From: Francisella halioticida
GTDB lineage: Bacteria; Pseudomonadota; Gammaproteobacteria; Francisellales; Francisellaceae
Length of the DNA: 64,000 nt
Direction: 5' to 3'
Assembly: GCF_002211785.1 (NCBI RefSeq)
Contig: NZ_CP022132.1
Location: forward strand, 1,364,001-1,428,000
Every line of letters begins with the position of its first letter. Positions within the stretch are counted from its first letter, which is position 1. Both the position numbers and the translations under genes were made by a program. Under the pieces are notes generated by a model that worked only from the letters and a program-made list of their open reading frames with translations, ran no database searches and was not told the DNA's origin. Shown here piece by piece: positions 37,270 through 47,212 of the stretch.

Positions 37270-38047
37270 ATATTAATCTTTTTGATACTGATAAAGAAAA
37301 ACTACAAAACTTCTATAGAAACATCTCTGGTCTAGAAATTGAGAAAGGCTGGATAATAAACTCAAAAAATACTAAAGATAGTTATATTAACAAACTTATA
37401 GACCTTTCTAAGTTTAAAAACAATAGATCATCTCTAAGAATTGATTTTGGAGACAATAATAATATCAACAAATATGAAGGGATAATATATTTTTTTTATA
37501 AAAATAAAAATATAATCCAAAATAAACCTAAACAGTCATCTTTAATACCAGTGCTAAATAATGATAGTCTATTAATCAATGACTCATCAAGCAAAAGTAT
37601 TAAAGAGAATTCAAAAGCGCTATATCAAAGAAACATTTTAGCTAAAATAGAAGAAAATGATGCACTAAAAAAACAAGAGCAAAAGAAAGAAATACAACTA
37701 ACAGCTGAAGAAAAAGTTCAAAGAATGCAAGTTTTTGCTCAGAAGGGAGACTATAAAAAGCTATATAAACTTGAGCATGCCGCTAATAATGATGATGTAT
37801 ATGCAATCTACTATATTGGAATTTATTATTACAATCTTAAGGACTATAAAAAAGCTACAGGCTACTTTAAAGAAGCTGCTAGCAAAAATTATGGCCTAGC
37901 ATATTATAAGTTAGGAAATATGTATTATGAAATGGCGTATCTTACAATAAAGAAAAAGCTATGATGTATTATAAAAAAGCTGCAAACTTAGGCGTCAAAA
38001 ATGCAGAACATCTACGAGTTAAGTCAAAGACTTTTATTTATCTATAA
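37270..38047 (+). pseudogene. Sel1-repeat protein, 5' end lost at IS B2 and C-terminus frameshifted
   Basis: Open from the IS border: NLFDTDKEKLQNFYRNIS and onward, with a charged middle (EENDALKKQEQKKEIQL). Then come Sel1/TPR-like helices: DDVYAIYYIGIYYYNLKDYK and YKKATGYFKEAASKNYGLAY. A one-base loss near 37931 shifts the frame; corrected it reads YNKEKAMMYYKKAANLG, another Sel1 repeat, ending at TAA 38045-38047. No signal peptide or start codon is found left of the IS, so the N-terminus has been lost. Sel1 proteins often act in envelope or host interaction. Confidence 0.72.
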
Positions 38048-38631
38048 ACGCCTTTTTTCCAATGCTTACGACATACAGAAACATATTTTATATCCATTTC
38101 TTTTAAAGAAACATCATCAACAACTATAGGATCTCCTTCTTTTATAGCTTGACCATTTTGTACCATCATATTAAAACTCGCCTTTTTGCCACAATGACAA
38201 ATTGTTTTAACTTCCTCTAATGTATCAGCTATAGCTAATAGTAAGGCTGCTGTTTCAAATGGTTGACCCAAATAATTAGTACGTAAGCCATAGCAAATTA
38301 CTGGAATATTTAGATCATCGACAATTTCTGATAGTTGCCATACCTGATCAGATTTTAAAAAATGTATCTCATCAATTAATACACAATCTACAGATGTTTG
38401 CTGATTGTATTTTTGAACAAAGTTATAGATGTTGTCCCGATCTGTCAAAGAATATGCATCTTGGTCAATTCCTATACGTGATTTGACCTTATTTAACCCT
38501 GCTCTTTTATCAACTGCAGAAGTTAAAATCAATGATTTCCTACCACGATCTTCGTAGTTATAAGCAACCTTTAAAAGATCTAAAGTCTTACCTGCATCCA
38601 TAGATGAATATCTAAAATATAGCTTTGCCAC
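38038..38631 (-). CDS. tdk: Thymidine kinase
   Basis: A 197-aa type II thymidine kinase. The P-loop lies in YFRYSSMDAGKTLDLL, Walker B with catalytic Glu in CVLIDEIHFLKSDQV, the lasso region in GLRTNYLGQPF, and zinc-binding Cys in ICHCGKK and VCRKHW. It salvages thymidine to dTMP. Its last bases overlap the tail of the convergent Sel1 remnant. Intact. Confidence 0.95.
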   Translation of the reverse strand: MAKLYFRYSSMDAGKTLDLLKVAYNYEDRGRKSLILTSAVDKRAGLNKVKSRIGIDQDAYSLTDRDNIYNFVQKYNQQTSVDCVLIDEIHFLKSDQVWQLSEIVDDLNIPVICYGLRTNYLGQPFETAALLLAIADTLEEVKTICHCGKKASFNMMVQNGQAIKEGDPIVVDDVSLKEMDIKYVSVCRKHWKKGVYR

Positions 38632-38646
38632 AATTAATTTCCTTAT

Positions 38647-39381
38647 TTACTGCCAACTTCCATACATTGGATTCGGCATGATGAAATATTTAGAACCAAA
38701 TTCTTTATATGCTTCTGGATCGGCTTTTTGCATACTTTGCTGCTTCATGTGAGGGAAGTCCTGAATATTATCACCAAAGTAAGCTATAACTTTATGAGCT
38801 GGTAATTCATTAGTAAATATTAATTTTTTATTATACTCTCCTGTTTGTACAGCTTTAAATCTTGAATTTTTGTTAAACTGCTCTTTACCATCATCTTTAT
38901 TTGAGAAAAGAACTTGATCAAAATAAATATCTTGCTGTTTTAAGTTTTTAACAGTAGCATTAAATTCTTTTTTATCATTACCACCTCTATTAGTAACAAA
39001 ACTTACATAACCGCCTAGCTTATGAACTAAATGAGTAAATTTAATAGCTCCTGGAGTAGCTATAGCATCTCCTTTTTTAAGCATATTTTCATTAAATTTA
39101 TAATTTCTATAGTTTTTATACTCATTTGCAGAACTATCTAGTGTAGTTTCATCAATGTCTAATATAACTCCCCACGAATCTTTTTTAAGTTTTTCTTTTT
39201 TAACTTCATGTTTTATTTTTTCACTTGCGACATTATAAGCTTGATGATACAACGCTTTTTTCTCAGCTGAAACATGATACCACTTAACACCATCAACATT
39301 AGGATTACATCCTACAGCAAATACAGAACTTGAAACTCCTACAATTAAAAATAATGCTAAATTTACTTTTTTTAATATCAT
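38647..39381 (-). CDS. HAD-superfamily acid phosphatase (class C/e(P4)-like), exported
   Basis: 244 aa with an N-terminal signal peptide (residues about 1-22, hydrophobic LALFLIVGVSSSVFA followed by VGC, so lipoprotein processing is possible). The catalytic DxD is in GVILDIDETTLDSSANEY and the Ser/Thr motif in YVSFVTNRGG. IAYFGDNIQDFP supplies the C-terminal Asp. This is the pattern of periplasmic or outer-membrane class C acid phosphatases, which dephosphorylate nucleotides. It stands between tdk and an O-methyltransferase gene, all on the minus strand. Confidence 0.85.
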   Translation of the reverse strand: MILKKVNLALFLIVGVSSSVFAVGCNPNVDGVKWYHVSAEKKALYHQAYNVASEKIKHEVKKEKLKKDSWGVILDIDETTLDSSANEYKNYRNYKFNENMLKKGDAIATPGAIKFTHLVHKLGGYVSFVTNRGGNDKKEFNATVKNLKQQDIYFDQVLFSNKDDGKEQFNKNSRFKAVQTGEYNKKLIFTNELPAHKVIAYFGDNIQDFPHMKQQSMQKADPEAYKEFGSKYFIMPNPMYGSWQ

Positions 39382-39389
39382 AATGTCTC

Positions 39390-40022
39390 CTAAATCTTTC
39401 TAATTATATTAATACCATGACGAATAGGTAAAACTAATGTTTCTAAATCCTCTCTTTGATTTACATACTTATTAAATTCATCAAGAGCTTTAGCACGTTT
39501 ATCCTGAGGGTCTAGGACTTCGCCTCGCCATAAAATATCATCTACAATGATTATACCGTTATTAGACATTTTATTTATTAAAATATCAAAATACTTCTGT
39601 GTTTGTTTTTTATCAGCATCAATAAATGCTATATCTATATTATTAGGTAGTTCTGGTAAAATATTTATAGCATCACCTTCAAGGTAGTTTATATTTGGAT
39701 ATTTAACTATAAGTTCTTTTGCTAGCCTTTCACCTGACTGATTAGGTCTATCAATAGTGTAAATTTTTATACCTGGTGATACTTCAGCCATAGCTATAGC
39801 TGACATTCCTGTGAATGTGCCAACATCAACACATATTTTAGCCTTACTAGTAAATACAAAAAACTGTAACAATTTAGCAACTATCTTTTCTGATAACATC
39901 TGTGCACCATAAACTTGTTCTCTCGTTTGGGTGTTTAATTGTTCAAGGTTTATAGATAAATCACTAGTGTGATCAAGACAGTATTGCCAAATATCATCCT
40001 GAGTAAATTGATTTTGCTTCAT
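39390..40022 (-). CDS. SAM-dependent O-methyltransferase (caffeoyl-CoA type)
   Basis: A 210-aa class I methyltransferase. The SAM-binding loop is VDVGTFTGMSAIAMAE, the acidic loop IYTIDRPNQSG, and the metal/catalytic segment IDIAFIDADKKQTQKYFDIL with IIVDDILWRGEV. This matches the cation-dependent O-methyltransferase family 3. Substrate unknown. It is 8 bases upstream of the acid phosphatase gene and probably co-transcribed. Confidence 0.85.
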   Translation of the reverse strand: MKQNQFTQDDIWQYCLDHTSDLSINLEQLNTQTREQVYGAQMLSEKIVAKLLQFFVFTSKAKICVDVGTFTGMSAIAMAEVSPGIKIYTIDRPNQSGERLAKELIVKYPNINYLEGDAINILPELPNNIDIAFIDADKKQTQKYFDILINKMSNNGIIIVDDILWRGEVLDPQDKRAKALDEFNKYVNQREDLETLVLPIRHGINIIRKI

Positions 40023-40197
40023 TTATGAAGATAATTTTATAAAAAACTTTTAGTATTTTGCATTAATGGTAATAATTAGTCTAGCCTCAAAAAGTGCTTT
40101 TATTTTATTTTTATGCTAGAATTTGTGCGCATTTTATTGTAAATAACTTTCTCAAACTTAAAGTAAAGAGTAACTAAAAAATTAAAGGTTTTATTAA

Positions 40198-41526
40198 ATG
40201 AAAGAACAAAAAAAGGTTTTTATAAAAACTTTAGGCTGTCAAATGAATGAGTATGATTCAGCTAGAATGCATGAAGTTCTAGATGAACACTTCCATACTG
40301 TAAAGACAGATGACTATAAGGATGCTGATATCATTCTAATCAATACATGTTCTATTAGAGAAAGAGCTCAAGAAAAAGTATTCCATGAGTTAGGAAGATG
40401 GAAAAATCTTAAAAAAACTAAAGAAGATTTAGTAATTGGTGTTGGTGGCTGCGTTGCTTCTCAAGAAGGTGAAAATATTATTAAAAGAGCTCCTTTTGTT
40501 GATTTAGTTTTTGGCCCACAGACTATCCATAGACTTCCAGAAATGATTAAACAAAAAAAGCAAACTCAAAAATCTCAAGTTGATATATCATTTCCTGAGG
40601 TTGAAAAATTTGATTATTTACCTGAACCAAAGGCAGAAGGTGCTAAAGCATATGTCTCTATTATGGAAGGATGCGATAAATACTGCTCTTACTGTGTAGT
40701 TCCTTATACAAGAGGTCCTGAGGTAAATAGACCATTTGAAGATGTCTTAGCTGAGTGTGCTATATTAGCAGAGCAAGGCGTCAAAGAAATTACCCTACTA
40801 GGACAAAATGTAAATCATTATTTAGGCCCAATGGAAAATGGTCAAGTAGCTGATCTTGCATTACTAATACATTTTATTGCTGAGATAGATGGAGTTGAAA
40901 GAATTAGATTTACAACATCTCACCCTGTTGAGTTTTCACAAAACCTAATTGATGCTTATGGTAGTGTTCCAGAATTGGCAAATCAATTGCATCTACCTGT
41001 GCAGCACGGCTCAGATAGAATTCTTACAAATATGAAAAGAAATCATACTATATTAGAATTCAAACAAAAAATTAGAAAACTAAGAGCTATTCGCCCAGAT
41101 ATTACTATCTCATCTGATTTTATTGTCGGTTTCCCTGGTGAAACAGAAGAAGATTTCCAAAAACTTCTTGATCTAGTAAAAGATGTAAACTTTGATCAAT
41201 CTTTTAGCTTTATTTATAGTAAACGTCCAGGCACTCCAGCTTCAGATCTACCTGATGATACTCCTATTGAAGTGAAAAAAGATAGATTAACAAGGCTACA
41301 AAATTTGCTTAATAGCAATTCTCATATCATCTCCAGACAAATGGTTGGTACTAAACAACGTATACTTGTTGAGGGAACATCTAAAAAAGCTGATGATGTT
41401 TTAGCTGGCAGAACTGAAAATAATAGAATTGTTAATTTTAGAGGCAATAAATCTTTGATTGGTCAGTTCACTACGGTTACAATAACAGAAAGCCTACCAA
41501 ATTCTCTAAGAGGAGAGATTGCTTAA
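40198..41526 (+). CDS. miaB: tRNA-2-methylthio-N6-dimethylallyladenosine synthase MiaB
   Basis: A 442-aa radical-SAM methylthiotransferase modifying A37 of tRNAs that read UNN codons. It has the N-terminal UPF0004 domain with cluster Cys in [23 protein letters not shown] and GGCVAS. The radical-SAM motif [15 protein letters not shown] is near residue 155, and a C-terminal TRAM domain follows ([11 protein letters not shown]). Full length. First gene of the conserved miaB-ybeZ-ybeY-ybeX-lnt run. Confidence 0.96.
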   Translation: MKEQKKVFIKTLGCQMNEYDSARMHEVLDEHFHTVKTDDYKDADIILINTCSIRERAQEKVFHELGRWKNLKKTKEDLVIGVGGCVASQEGENIIKRAPFVDLVFGPQTIHRLPEMIKQKKQTQKSQVDISFPEVEKFDYLPEPKAEGAKAYVSIMEGCDKYCSYCVVPYTRGPEVNRPFEDVLAECAILAEQGVKEITLLGQNVNHYLGPMENGQVADLALLIHFIAEIDGVERIRFTTSHPVEFSQNLIDAYGSVPELANQLHLPVQHGSDRILTNMKRNHTILEFKQKIRKLRAIRPDITISSDFIVGFPGETEEDFQKLLDLVKDVNFDQSFSFIYSKRPGTPASDLPDDTPIEVKKDRLTRLQNLLNSNSHIISRQMVGTKQRILVEGTSKKADDVLAGRTENNRIVNFRGNKSLIGQFTTVTITESLPNSLRGEIA

Positions 41527-41530
41527 TAAC

Positions 41531-42502
41531 ATGAATAAAACTCAATTTGTTTTAGAGCCATACAATTACGATGCTATGATGCAGCTTTGCGGCAATCTTG
41601 ATGAAAATGTCCGTGCTATTAAAAACTATTTTAGTGTTGAAATTAAGCATCGTGCTGATGAATTTGAAATATCAAGTGATTCAAGTACAAATAATACTCA
41701 GGCAAAAAGATTTATTAAATCATGCTATGCTGAGATCTTAGCTGGAAATACAGAACTAGACTTGGAGCAAATTACAACTATTCTAAATGCAACTGCAAAA
41801 GAAAAAACTCCTCAAGCTAAATCTAAAAAGAAACTCCAAGAAGCTGAAGTACAACTTAGAAGCAAAAAACTCAAAGCTCGTACACATAATCAAGCTATAT
41901 ATCTTGATAATATCAAAAACAACTTTGTAACTTTTGGTGTTGGACCTGCCGGTACAGGTAAAACATATATGGCTATTGCTTGCGCGGTATCTGCATATGA
42001 AAAAGGTGAAGTTAGAAGAATTGTGCTTGTACGCCCTGCTGTTGAGGCTGGTGAAAAACTAGGATTCTTACCTGGCGACTTAGCCCAAAAAATTGATCCA
42101 TATTTACGTCCAATGTATGATGCTCTCTTTGACTTTATGGGTGTAGAGAAAGTCACAAAGCTAATTGAGAAACAAGCTATAGAAATTGCTCCACTAGCAT
42201 ATATGCGTGGTAGAACAATTAATGACTCTTTTATTGTACTTGATGAAAGTCAAAATACTACAAAAGAACAAATGAAAATGTTTCTAACAAGGATTGGTTT
42301 TAATACTACGGCAGTTATAACTGGTGATATTACACAAGTTGATTTACCTAAAAATGTAACTTCTGGTTTAAGACATGCTCTATCAATTCTTGATAATATT
42401 GATGGCATAGCTATTAGTTATCTAAAATCAGTAGATATTGTCCGTCATCAAATAGTTCAAAAAATTGTTAATGCTTATGATAAGCATGAAGAGAATATAT
42501 AA
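41531..42502 (+). CDS. ybeZ: PhoH-like ATPase YbeZ
   Basis: About 323 aa; PhoH-family ATPase that works with YbeY in ribosome/rRNA maturation. The Walker A motif is FGVGPAGTGKTYMAI, Walker B SFIVLDESQNTTKEQMKMFL, and ITGDITQVDLPKN is the sensor region. ATG 41531 is chosen over in-frame TTG 41519, which lies inside the miaB end. Two bases separate it from ybeY. Confidence 0.93.
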   Translation: MNKTQFVLEPYNYDAMMQLCGNLDENVRAIKNYFSVEIKHRADEFEISSDSSTNNTQAKRFIKSCYAEILAGNTELDLEQITTILNATAKEKTPQAKSKKKLQEAEVQLRSKKLKARTHNQAIYLDNIKNNFVTFGVGPAGTGKTYMAIACAVSAYEKGEVRRIVLVRPAVEAGEKLGFLPGDLAQKIDPYLRPMYDALFDFMGVEKVTKLIEKQAIEIAPLAYMRGRTINDSFIVLDESQNTTKEQMKMFLTRIGFNTTAVITGDITQVDLPKNVTSGLRHALSILDNIDGIAISYLKSVDIVRHQIVQKIVNAYDKHEENI

Positions 42503-42504
42503 GA

Positions 42505-42981
42505 ATGAATGATTTAACTCTAAATATAATTAATGATGATGAACACCCCATACCGGGTAAAGGTCTACTAATTAAATGTTTTAAACTCATCGCAGATAAA
42601 CACAATATTACCCAAGCTGAAGTAAATGTAGGTATTGTGTCAAATGATGAAATTCAACAACTAAATAAACAGTTTCGTAACAAAGATAAACCAACAAATA
42701 TTATATCTTTCGAATTTGATAGGCCTGAAGGTTTACCTGATGATATAATAGATGATTTTTTAGGTGACATTGTTATTGCTCCCAAAGTACTAGAACAAGA
42801 GGCCAAAGAGCAAAATAAAACTTTAGAAAATCATTGGCAACATATTTTTATTCATGGCTTATTACACCTACTAGGGTACGATCATATAGATGATAAAGAA
42901 GCTGAAAAAATGGAAAGTTTAGAGATAGAGTTACTAGCTAAACTAGGAATAGATAATCCATATTTTATACAAGAGAATTAA
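42505..42981 (+). CDS. ybeY: Endoribonuclease YbeY
   Basis: A 158-aa metal-dependent RNase for 16S rRNA 3'-end maturation and ribosome quality control. The zinc motif HIFIHGLLHLLGYDHIDD (H-x3-H-x5-H) is intact, preceded by the PTNIISFEFD and LGDIVIAP segments. Standard position between ybeZ and ybeX; 2 bases to the next gene. Confidence 0.96.
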   Translation: MNDLTLNIINDDEHPIPGKGLLIKCFKLIADKHNITQAEVNVGIVSNDEIQQLNKQFRNKDKPTNIISFEFDRPEGLPDDIIDDFLGDIVIAPKVLEQEAKEQNKTLENHWQHIFIHGLLHLLGYDHIDDKEAEKMESLEIELLAKLGIDNPYFIQEN

Positions 42982-42983
42982 TA

Positions 42984-43844
42984 ATGTCAGAGAATAACCC
43001 TTTCATAAAAAAAATCACATCAAGTATTTTTAATATTAAAAGTGAAGCTGCTCTTATAGATGCTATCAATAAGGCCGCAGATAATGGGGTAATTGATAAG
43101 ACTTCTCAAAACATGCTTATTGGTGCGATGGAAATATCATCTTTAGATGTTGGTGATATTATGATTTCCCACACTAAAATAGTTGCTGTAGATATGTCTA
43201 TGTCAGTTAAAGAAATTTTAAAAAAGACTATAAACTCAAGTCACACACGTTTGCCTGTATATTGTGAAGATAAATCTGAAGTATTAGGAATATTACATTC
43301 AAAAGATTTATTAAAATTAATCTTTGAAAAAGAGATTGAGTCTACAACAAATGGTGAATTAAAAGCACAAGATATTAAGAGTATTCTCCGCCCTGCTATT
43401 TTTATCCCTGAGACAAAAAAACTAAACTCAATGTTAAAAGATTTTAAGAATAGTCAAAATCATATAGCAATAGTAGTTGATGAATATGGTGCTATTTCTG
43501 GCTTAATCACAATAGAAGATGTTCTAGAAGAAATTGTTGGTGATATTGAAGATGAATTTGACATAACAAGTGAAAATATTATAAAAATATCTAATAATAA
43601 GTTTATAATTGATGCTACAACTTCCATAGAAGATTTCAATGAGTATTTTAATACCTCAATAGATGATGATAACAACTATGACACTATAGCAGGTATGATT
43701 ATTCAAACTTTAGAATGTTTACCACAAAAAGGTGATAGTATTGTCTTTGATGGGCTAAAATTTACAATCCAAGAAGCCGATAATCGCAAAATTATTAAAG
43801 TTTTAATCGAAAATTTGAAGAATAATGAAGAACAATATATTTAA
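42984..43844 (+). CDS. ybeX: CBS-domain protein YbeX (CorC/HlyC family)
   Basis: 286 aa with two CBS domains (DIMISHTKIVAVDMS and ILRPAIFIPETKKLNSML), then VVDEYGAISGLITIEDVLEEIVGDIEDE in overlapping segments, and a C-terminal CorC_HlyC domain. It lacks the membrane DUF21 part, as in CorC/YbeX. Proposed roles in Mg/Co homeostasis and ribosome metabolism come from family knowledge. It overlaps the lnt start by 20 bases. Confidence 0.92.
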   Translation: MSENNPFIKKITSSIFNIKSEAALIDAINKAADNGVIDKTSQNMLIGAMEISSLDVGDIMISHTKIVAVDMSMSVKEILKKTINSSHTRLPVYCEDKSEVLGILHSKDLLKLIFEKEIESTTNGELKAQDIKSILRPAIFIPETKKLNSMLKDFKNSQNHIAIVVDEYGAISGLITIEDVLEEIVGDIEDEFDITSENIIKISNNKFIIDATTSIEDFNEYFNTSIDDDNNYDTIAGMIIQTLECLPQKGDSIVFDGLKFTIQEADNRKIIKVLIENLKNNEEQYI

Positions 43845-45339
43845 AGCAATAGTTACAGTTTTAAGTGGTGCACTGCTAACTTTAGCATTTGCACCTTTTC
43901 GAATAGATATATTAGCAATAGTATCTCTAGTAATTTTTTTTCACATATTGAGTAGATCTAAAAAAAATCGTAGTGCTTTTTTCACTTCTGCTCTATTCGG
44001 ATTTGGCTTTTTTGGCACTAGTGTATCTTGGGTATATATAAGCATACATCTATTTACTCAATCGGTAGCTGCTGGGCTAGCTGCGGCTATTGCACTAGTT
44101 ATTTTATTGAGCTTTTTGCATATTATTCCCTTTGGAACTTTCAGCTATATCCTCACTAGAAAAGCCAATAATTTCACTAAAATCTTAATATACCCAGCAC
44201 TATGGACATTATTTGAAATAGTTAAGGCTAATCTCTTATGGGGAGGATTTCCTTGGGTTTCACTAGGCTACTCCCAAACAGAATCTCCCCTAGTATGGTT
44301 TGCAAATATAGGTGGAGTTTATCTAGTTAGCTATATTATCGTTTTTATTGCTTGTTTGATAACTTTCTGTATTTGTAATAGAAGCAATACTAAAAAGATT
44401 ATTTCATCTATAGTTATTATTTGTATTTTATACGTATGTGGGTTTATTATTCAGCACAATCAACCACCTGTAAAAACAGATCAATTACAGAAGGTTGATT
44501 TAGTTCAAGGTGACTTTATCCAAGGATTTAAATGGGATCGTGATAATTTTGTGAAAATGGAAAAATACTATGAGAATGTAGCTAAAAAACATAAAAATGC
44601 TTTAATAATATTATCAGAAAATGCAATTCCAAGCTATAGACAATATTTAAGCCCTTATTTTAATATGCTTGCTAAAATAGCAAATAAAAATAATAGTGCT
44701 TTATTAATTGGTTCATTGAGTATAGAACAATCAAATAATTCTTCTAAAGTTTATAATAGTTCTATTATTATAGGCAAAGGTCATGGGGTTTATAATAAAC
44801 ATCACCTTGTTCCTTTTGGTGAATATTTCCCAATTAAATTTTTTGGTTATGTTGATAGTGCTGGCCTTAGTAATTTTAATGCTGGCCATAAAGTTCAACC
44901 AATAATGAATGCTTTTGGCTACCCTTTAGCTAACTTTATATGCTATGAAGTTGGTTACCCTGAACAAGTAAGAGACCAATTACAAGGAGCTAAACTAATA
45001 TCTGTAATTAGTGATGATTCATGGTTTGGTGATTCTATAGCTCGTGACCAACAATTACAAATATCTCAAGTAAGGGCTATTGAAAATGCTAAATTTGTTT
45101 TAACAACAACAAGTAATGGTATAACATCAGTTATTAGCACTAACGGCAAAATAGAAAAAGAGCTACCCAAAAACACTCGAGGAATACTTGAAAAAACTAT
45201 ATACCTAAATAGCTATAAAACAATATGGATGGAAATAGGAATGACTCTTATTTTTGTACTTATAGTATTTAGCTTAATTATTGGGGTAATATTAAAAGAG
45301 CTATTAGAAATAAAAAAAGAGAAGTCCTTTCTTAAATAA
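43825..45339 (+). CDS. lnt: Apolipoprotein N-acyltransferase
   Basis: A 504-aa inner-membrane enzyme adding the third acyl chain to lipoproteins. About six N-terminal membrane helices with PALWTLFEIVKANLLWGGFP are followed by a nitrilase domain. The catalytic Glu is in ILSENAIPSYRQ, the Lys in YNKHHLVPFGEYFP and the Cys in FICYEVGYPEQV. A C-terminal helix closes the protein. Last gene of the miaB operon. Intact. Confidence 0.95.
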   Translation: MKNNIFKAIVTVLSGALLTLAFAPFRIDILAIVSLVIFFHILSRSKKNRSAFFTSALFGFGFFGTSVSWVYISIHLFTQSVAAGLAAAIALVILLSFLHIIPFGTFSYILTRKANNFTKILIYPALWTLFEIVKANLLWGGFPWVSLGYSQTESPLVWFANIGGVYLVSYIIVFIACLITFCICNRSNTKKIISSIVIICILYVCGFIIQHNQPPVKTDQLQKVDLVQGDFIQGFKWDRDNFVKMEKYYENVAKKHKNALIILSENAIPSYRQYLSPYFNMLAKIANKNNSALLIGSLSIEQSNNSSKVYNSSIIIGKGHGVYNKHHLVPFGEYFPIKFFGYVDSAGLSNFNAGHKVQPIMNAFGYPLANFICYEVGYPEQVRDQLQGAKLISVISDDSWFGDSIARDQQLQISQVRAIENAKFVLTTTSNGITSVISTNGKIEKELPKNTRGILEKTIYLNSYKTIWMEIGMTLIFVLIVFSLIIGVILKELLEIKKEKSFLK

Positions 45340-45593
45340 AACAAGAACTTCTTAGGAGTATTGGATGAAAAATAGAATATTTTTAATTAACATTTTCTGG
45401 TTTGTTTTTAATTGCTCCTTCGCCTCTGACATGTATGAAAATAATAATGATGGAGTGCCTTCTTTTTCTAATACACCAACTAAGAACTCTCAAAAACTTA
45501 ATCTTGGAAATATAAATGTAATTAATGAGCCTTCAAGCCCTAGTAAAATTACTATAAATAATAATCTTAATATTCCAAATCAAACTAATAATA

Positions 45594-46905
45594 TATAATG
45601 TCCCCATAAAAAGCTACTGATTTTAGAAAGATTTTTATTCCTAGATGTTAAACTTAACTAGATAAATTAGGAAATAGATAAATGAGTAAAAAAAGAGTAA
45701 CGTATACAGCTGATTTTAAAGCTAAAGTAATTATAGAATTGCTAGAAGGCGATATGACAGTTAATGAGATAGCAAGTAAGTATGATTTACTTCCTAAAAA
45801 CGTGCATAATTGGAAGCAGCAATTTTTATCTAATGCTTGCTTAGCATTTGATAAAAGCTCTATTGTTAAGGAGTATAAGCAGGAAATAGATGAGCTTAGA
45901 AAAGATAAAGATGCAACAAGTAAAGAACTAGTCGAGGTAATAGTAGAGAGGGATTTTTTAATGGGAAAGCTAAAAAGCTTGGTATCATCAAATGATAGAG
46001 TAAACTCTGTAGATACTAAGCTAGAATTATCTTTAAATAATCAGCTTAAACTATTATCTGTATCTAAGAGTGTGTACTATTATACACCAATATCAAAATT
46101 TAGTAGTAATGATGATATTAAACTATTAAATGCAATAGATTTGATACATACTAAACATCCATATTATGGTACGAGAAGGCTAGTAAAGTTGCTAAATAGA
46201 TTAGGATTTCTAGTTGGAAGGAAGCTAATCAAAAGTGCTATGGAATTCATGGGTATTAAGGCATTGTATCCTAAAAAAAAGACAACTGTCATTAATAAGC
46301 AACACAAGAAATATCCATACTTACTTAATGTATTTAAAAATGAGACGAATCAGGTTGTTATAGATAAAGCTAATAAGGTATGGAGTGCTGATATCACGTA
46401 TATTAGACTAGAATGTGGGTATGCATATTTAGCAGCCATAATAGATTGGCATAGCAAGAAAACACTAGCTTGGAAGATTTCTAATACTATGGATACACAT
46501 CTAACAACTAGTGTGTTAAAAGAAGCGTTATTTAAATATGGTAAACCTGATATCTTTAACTCTGATCAAGGAACTCAATATACAGCAAAAGAGCATATTA
46601 AAATAATATCTGATAATAAAATAAATATATCTATGGATGCTAAAGGAAGATCTATAGATAATATTGCAATTGAGAGATTTTGGAGAACACTGAAATATGA
46701 AAATGTTTATCCGGCATCATATATAACTATGAAAGAGGCTAAAGTAGGTATCAAAGAATATATTGATATTTACAACAATGAAAGACTACATTCTAGTATT
46801 GGATATATGACTCCTGATGAAGTATATTCTGGTATTTTAGATGCTGCATAAAAGCAAGGAATAAAAATATTTTATAAAGTGGTATTGAATAACAGGGACA
46901 GTTTA
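45594..46905 (+). mobile_element. IS3-family element, copy B3 (1,312 bp)
   Basis: Ends TATAATGTCCCC and inverse of TAAACTGTCCCTG. ATA flanks both sides (45591-45593 and 46906-46908), and its removal restores the host frame exactly, which fixes the 3-bp duplication and the element borders. The transposase is intact. Confidence 0.94.
45682..46851 (+). CDS. IS3-family transposase (copy B3), intact
   Basis: 389 aa in a single frame with the same domains as copy B1: helix-turn-helix, coiled-coil linker and integrase core with SADITYIRLE, NSDQGTQYTAKEH and NIAIERFWRTLKYE. AGGAAATAG precedes the ATG. No lesion is seen, and this copy sits in a cleanly interrupted gene, so it is the best candidate for an active member of the family. 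Confidence 0.92.
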   Translation: MSKKRVTYTADFKAKVIIELLEGDMTVNEIASKYDLLPKNVHNWKQQFLSNACLAFDKSSIVKEYKQEIDELRKDKDATSKELVEVIVERDFLMGKLKSLVSSNDRVNSVDTKLELSLNNQLKLLSVSKSVYYYTPISKFSSNDDIKLLNAIDLIHTKHPYYGTRRLVKLLNRLGFLVGRKLIKSAMEFMGIKALYPKKKTTVINKQHKKYPYLLNVFKNETNQVVIDKANKVWSADITYIRLECGYAYLAAIIDWHSKKTLAWKISNTMDTHLTTSVLKEALFKYGKPDIFNSDQGTQYTAKEHIKIISDNKINISMDAKGRSIDNIAIERFWRTLKYENVYPASYITMKEAKVGIKEYIDIYNNERLHSSIGYMTPDEVYSGILDAA

Positions 46906-47212
46906 ATAATAACCAGATAGAAAATAGTTATTATTCAGGAGAATGTTCTCAATACTATGATAACGACTATTCTTCTTATAGCTATATTCCTTATATGTGT
47001 GAATATTATTTCCGTAGGCATGATCAGCATAGACTAGCTAATGCTACTAGAACAAAATGGTACAACATGGATAGAGAAGCTAACCATTATACTCAACAAC
47101 ATATAAACTTTAACAGAAGTATGCCAATAGCTAGCTCAATGGGTATGAGAATGGGGGGAGGAAGAAGGTAAAGCTTAAAACTTTTTTAAGTATGATTATA
47201 GTTTTTATCTAA

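Larger units (their letters stand above)
45365..47171 (+). pseudogene. Asn-rich exported protein of unknown function, split by IS copy B3
   Basis: The N-terminal 76 residues have a signal peptide (FLINIFWFVFNCSFAS) followed by a low-complexity Asn/Ser/Pro region (SKITINNNLNIPNQTNN). Removing the IS and one ATA duplication continues in frame as NNQIENSYYSGECSQYYDND and YSSYSYIPYMCEYYFRRHDQ. It ends with NFNRSMPIASSMGMRMGGGR at TAA 47169-47171, giving about 163 aa with two Cys. A good AGGAG ribosome site precedes ATG 45365, 25 bases after lnt. I do not recognise the family. The insertion looks recent because nothing else is broken. Confidence 0.75.

Noticed and set aside
37270..45593. B2/B3 inversion having split the B3 host gene
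   Set aside because: The gene around B3 is restored in frame by removing B3 and one ATA, so it is a simple insertion there.
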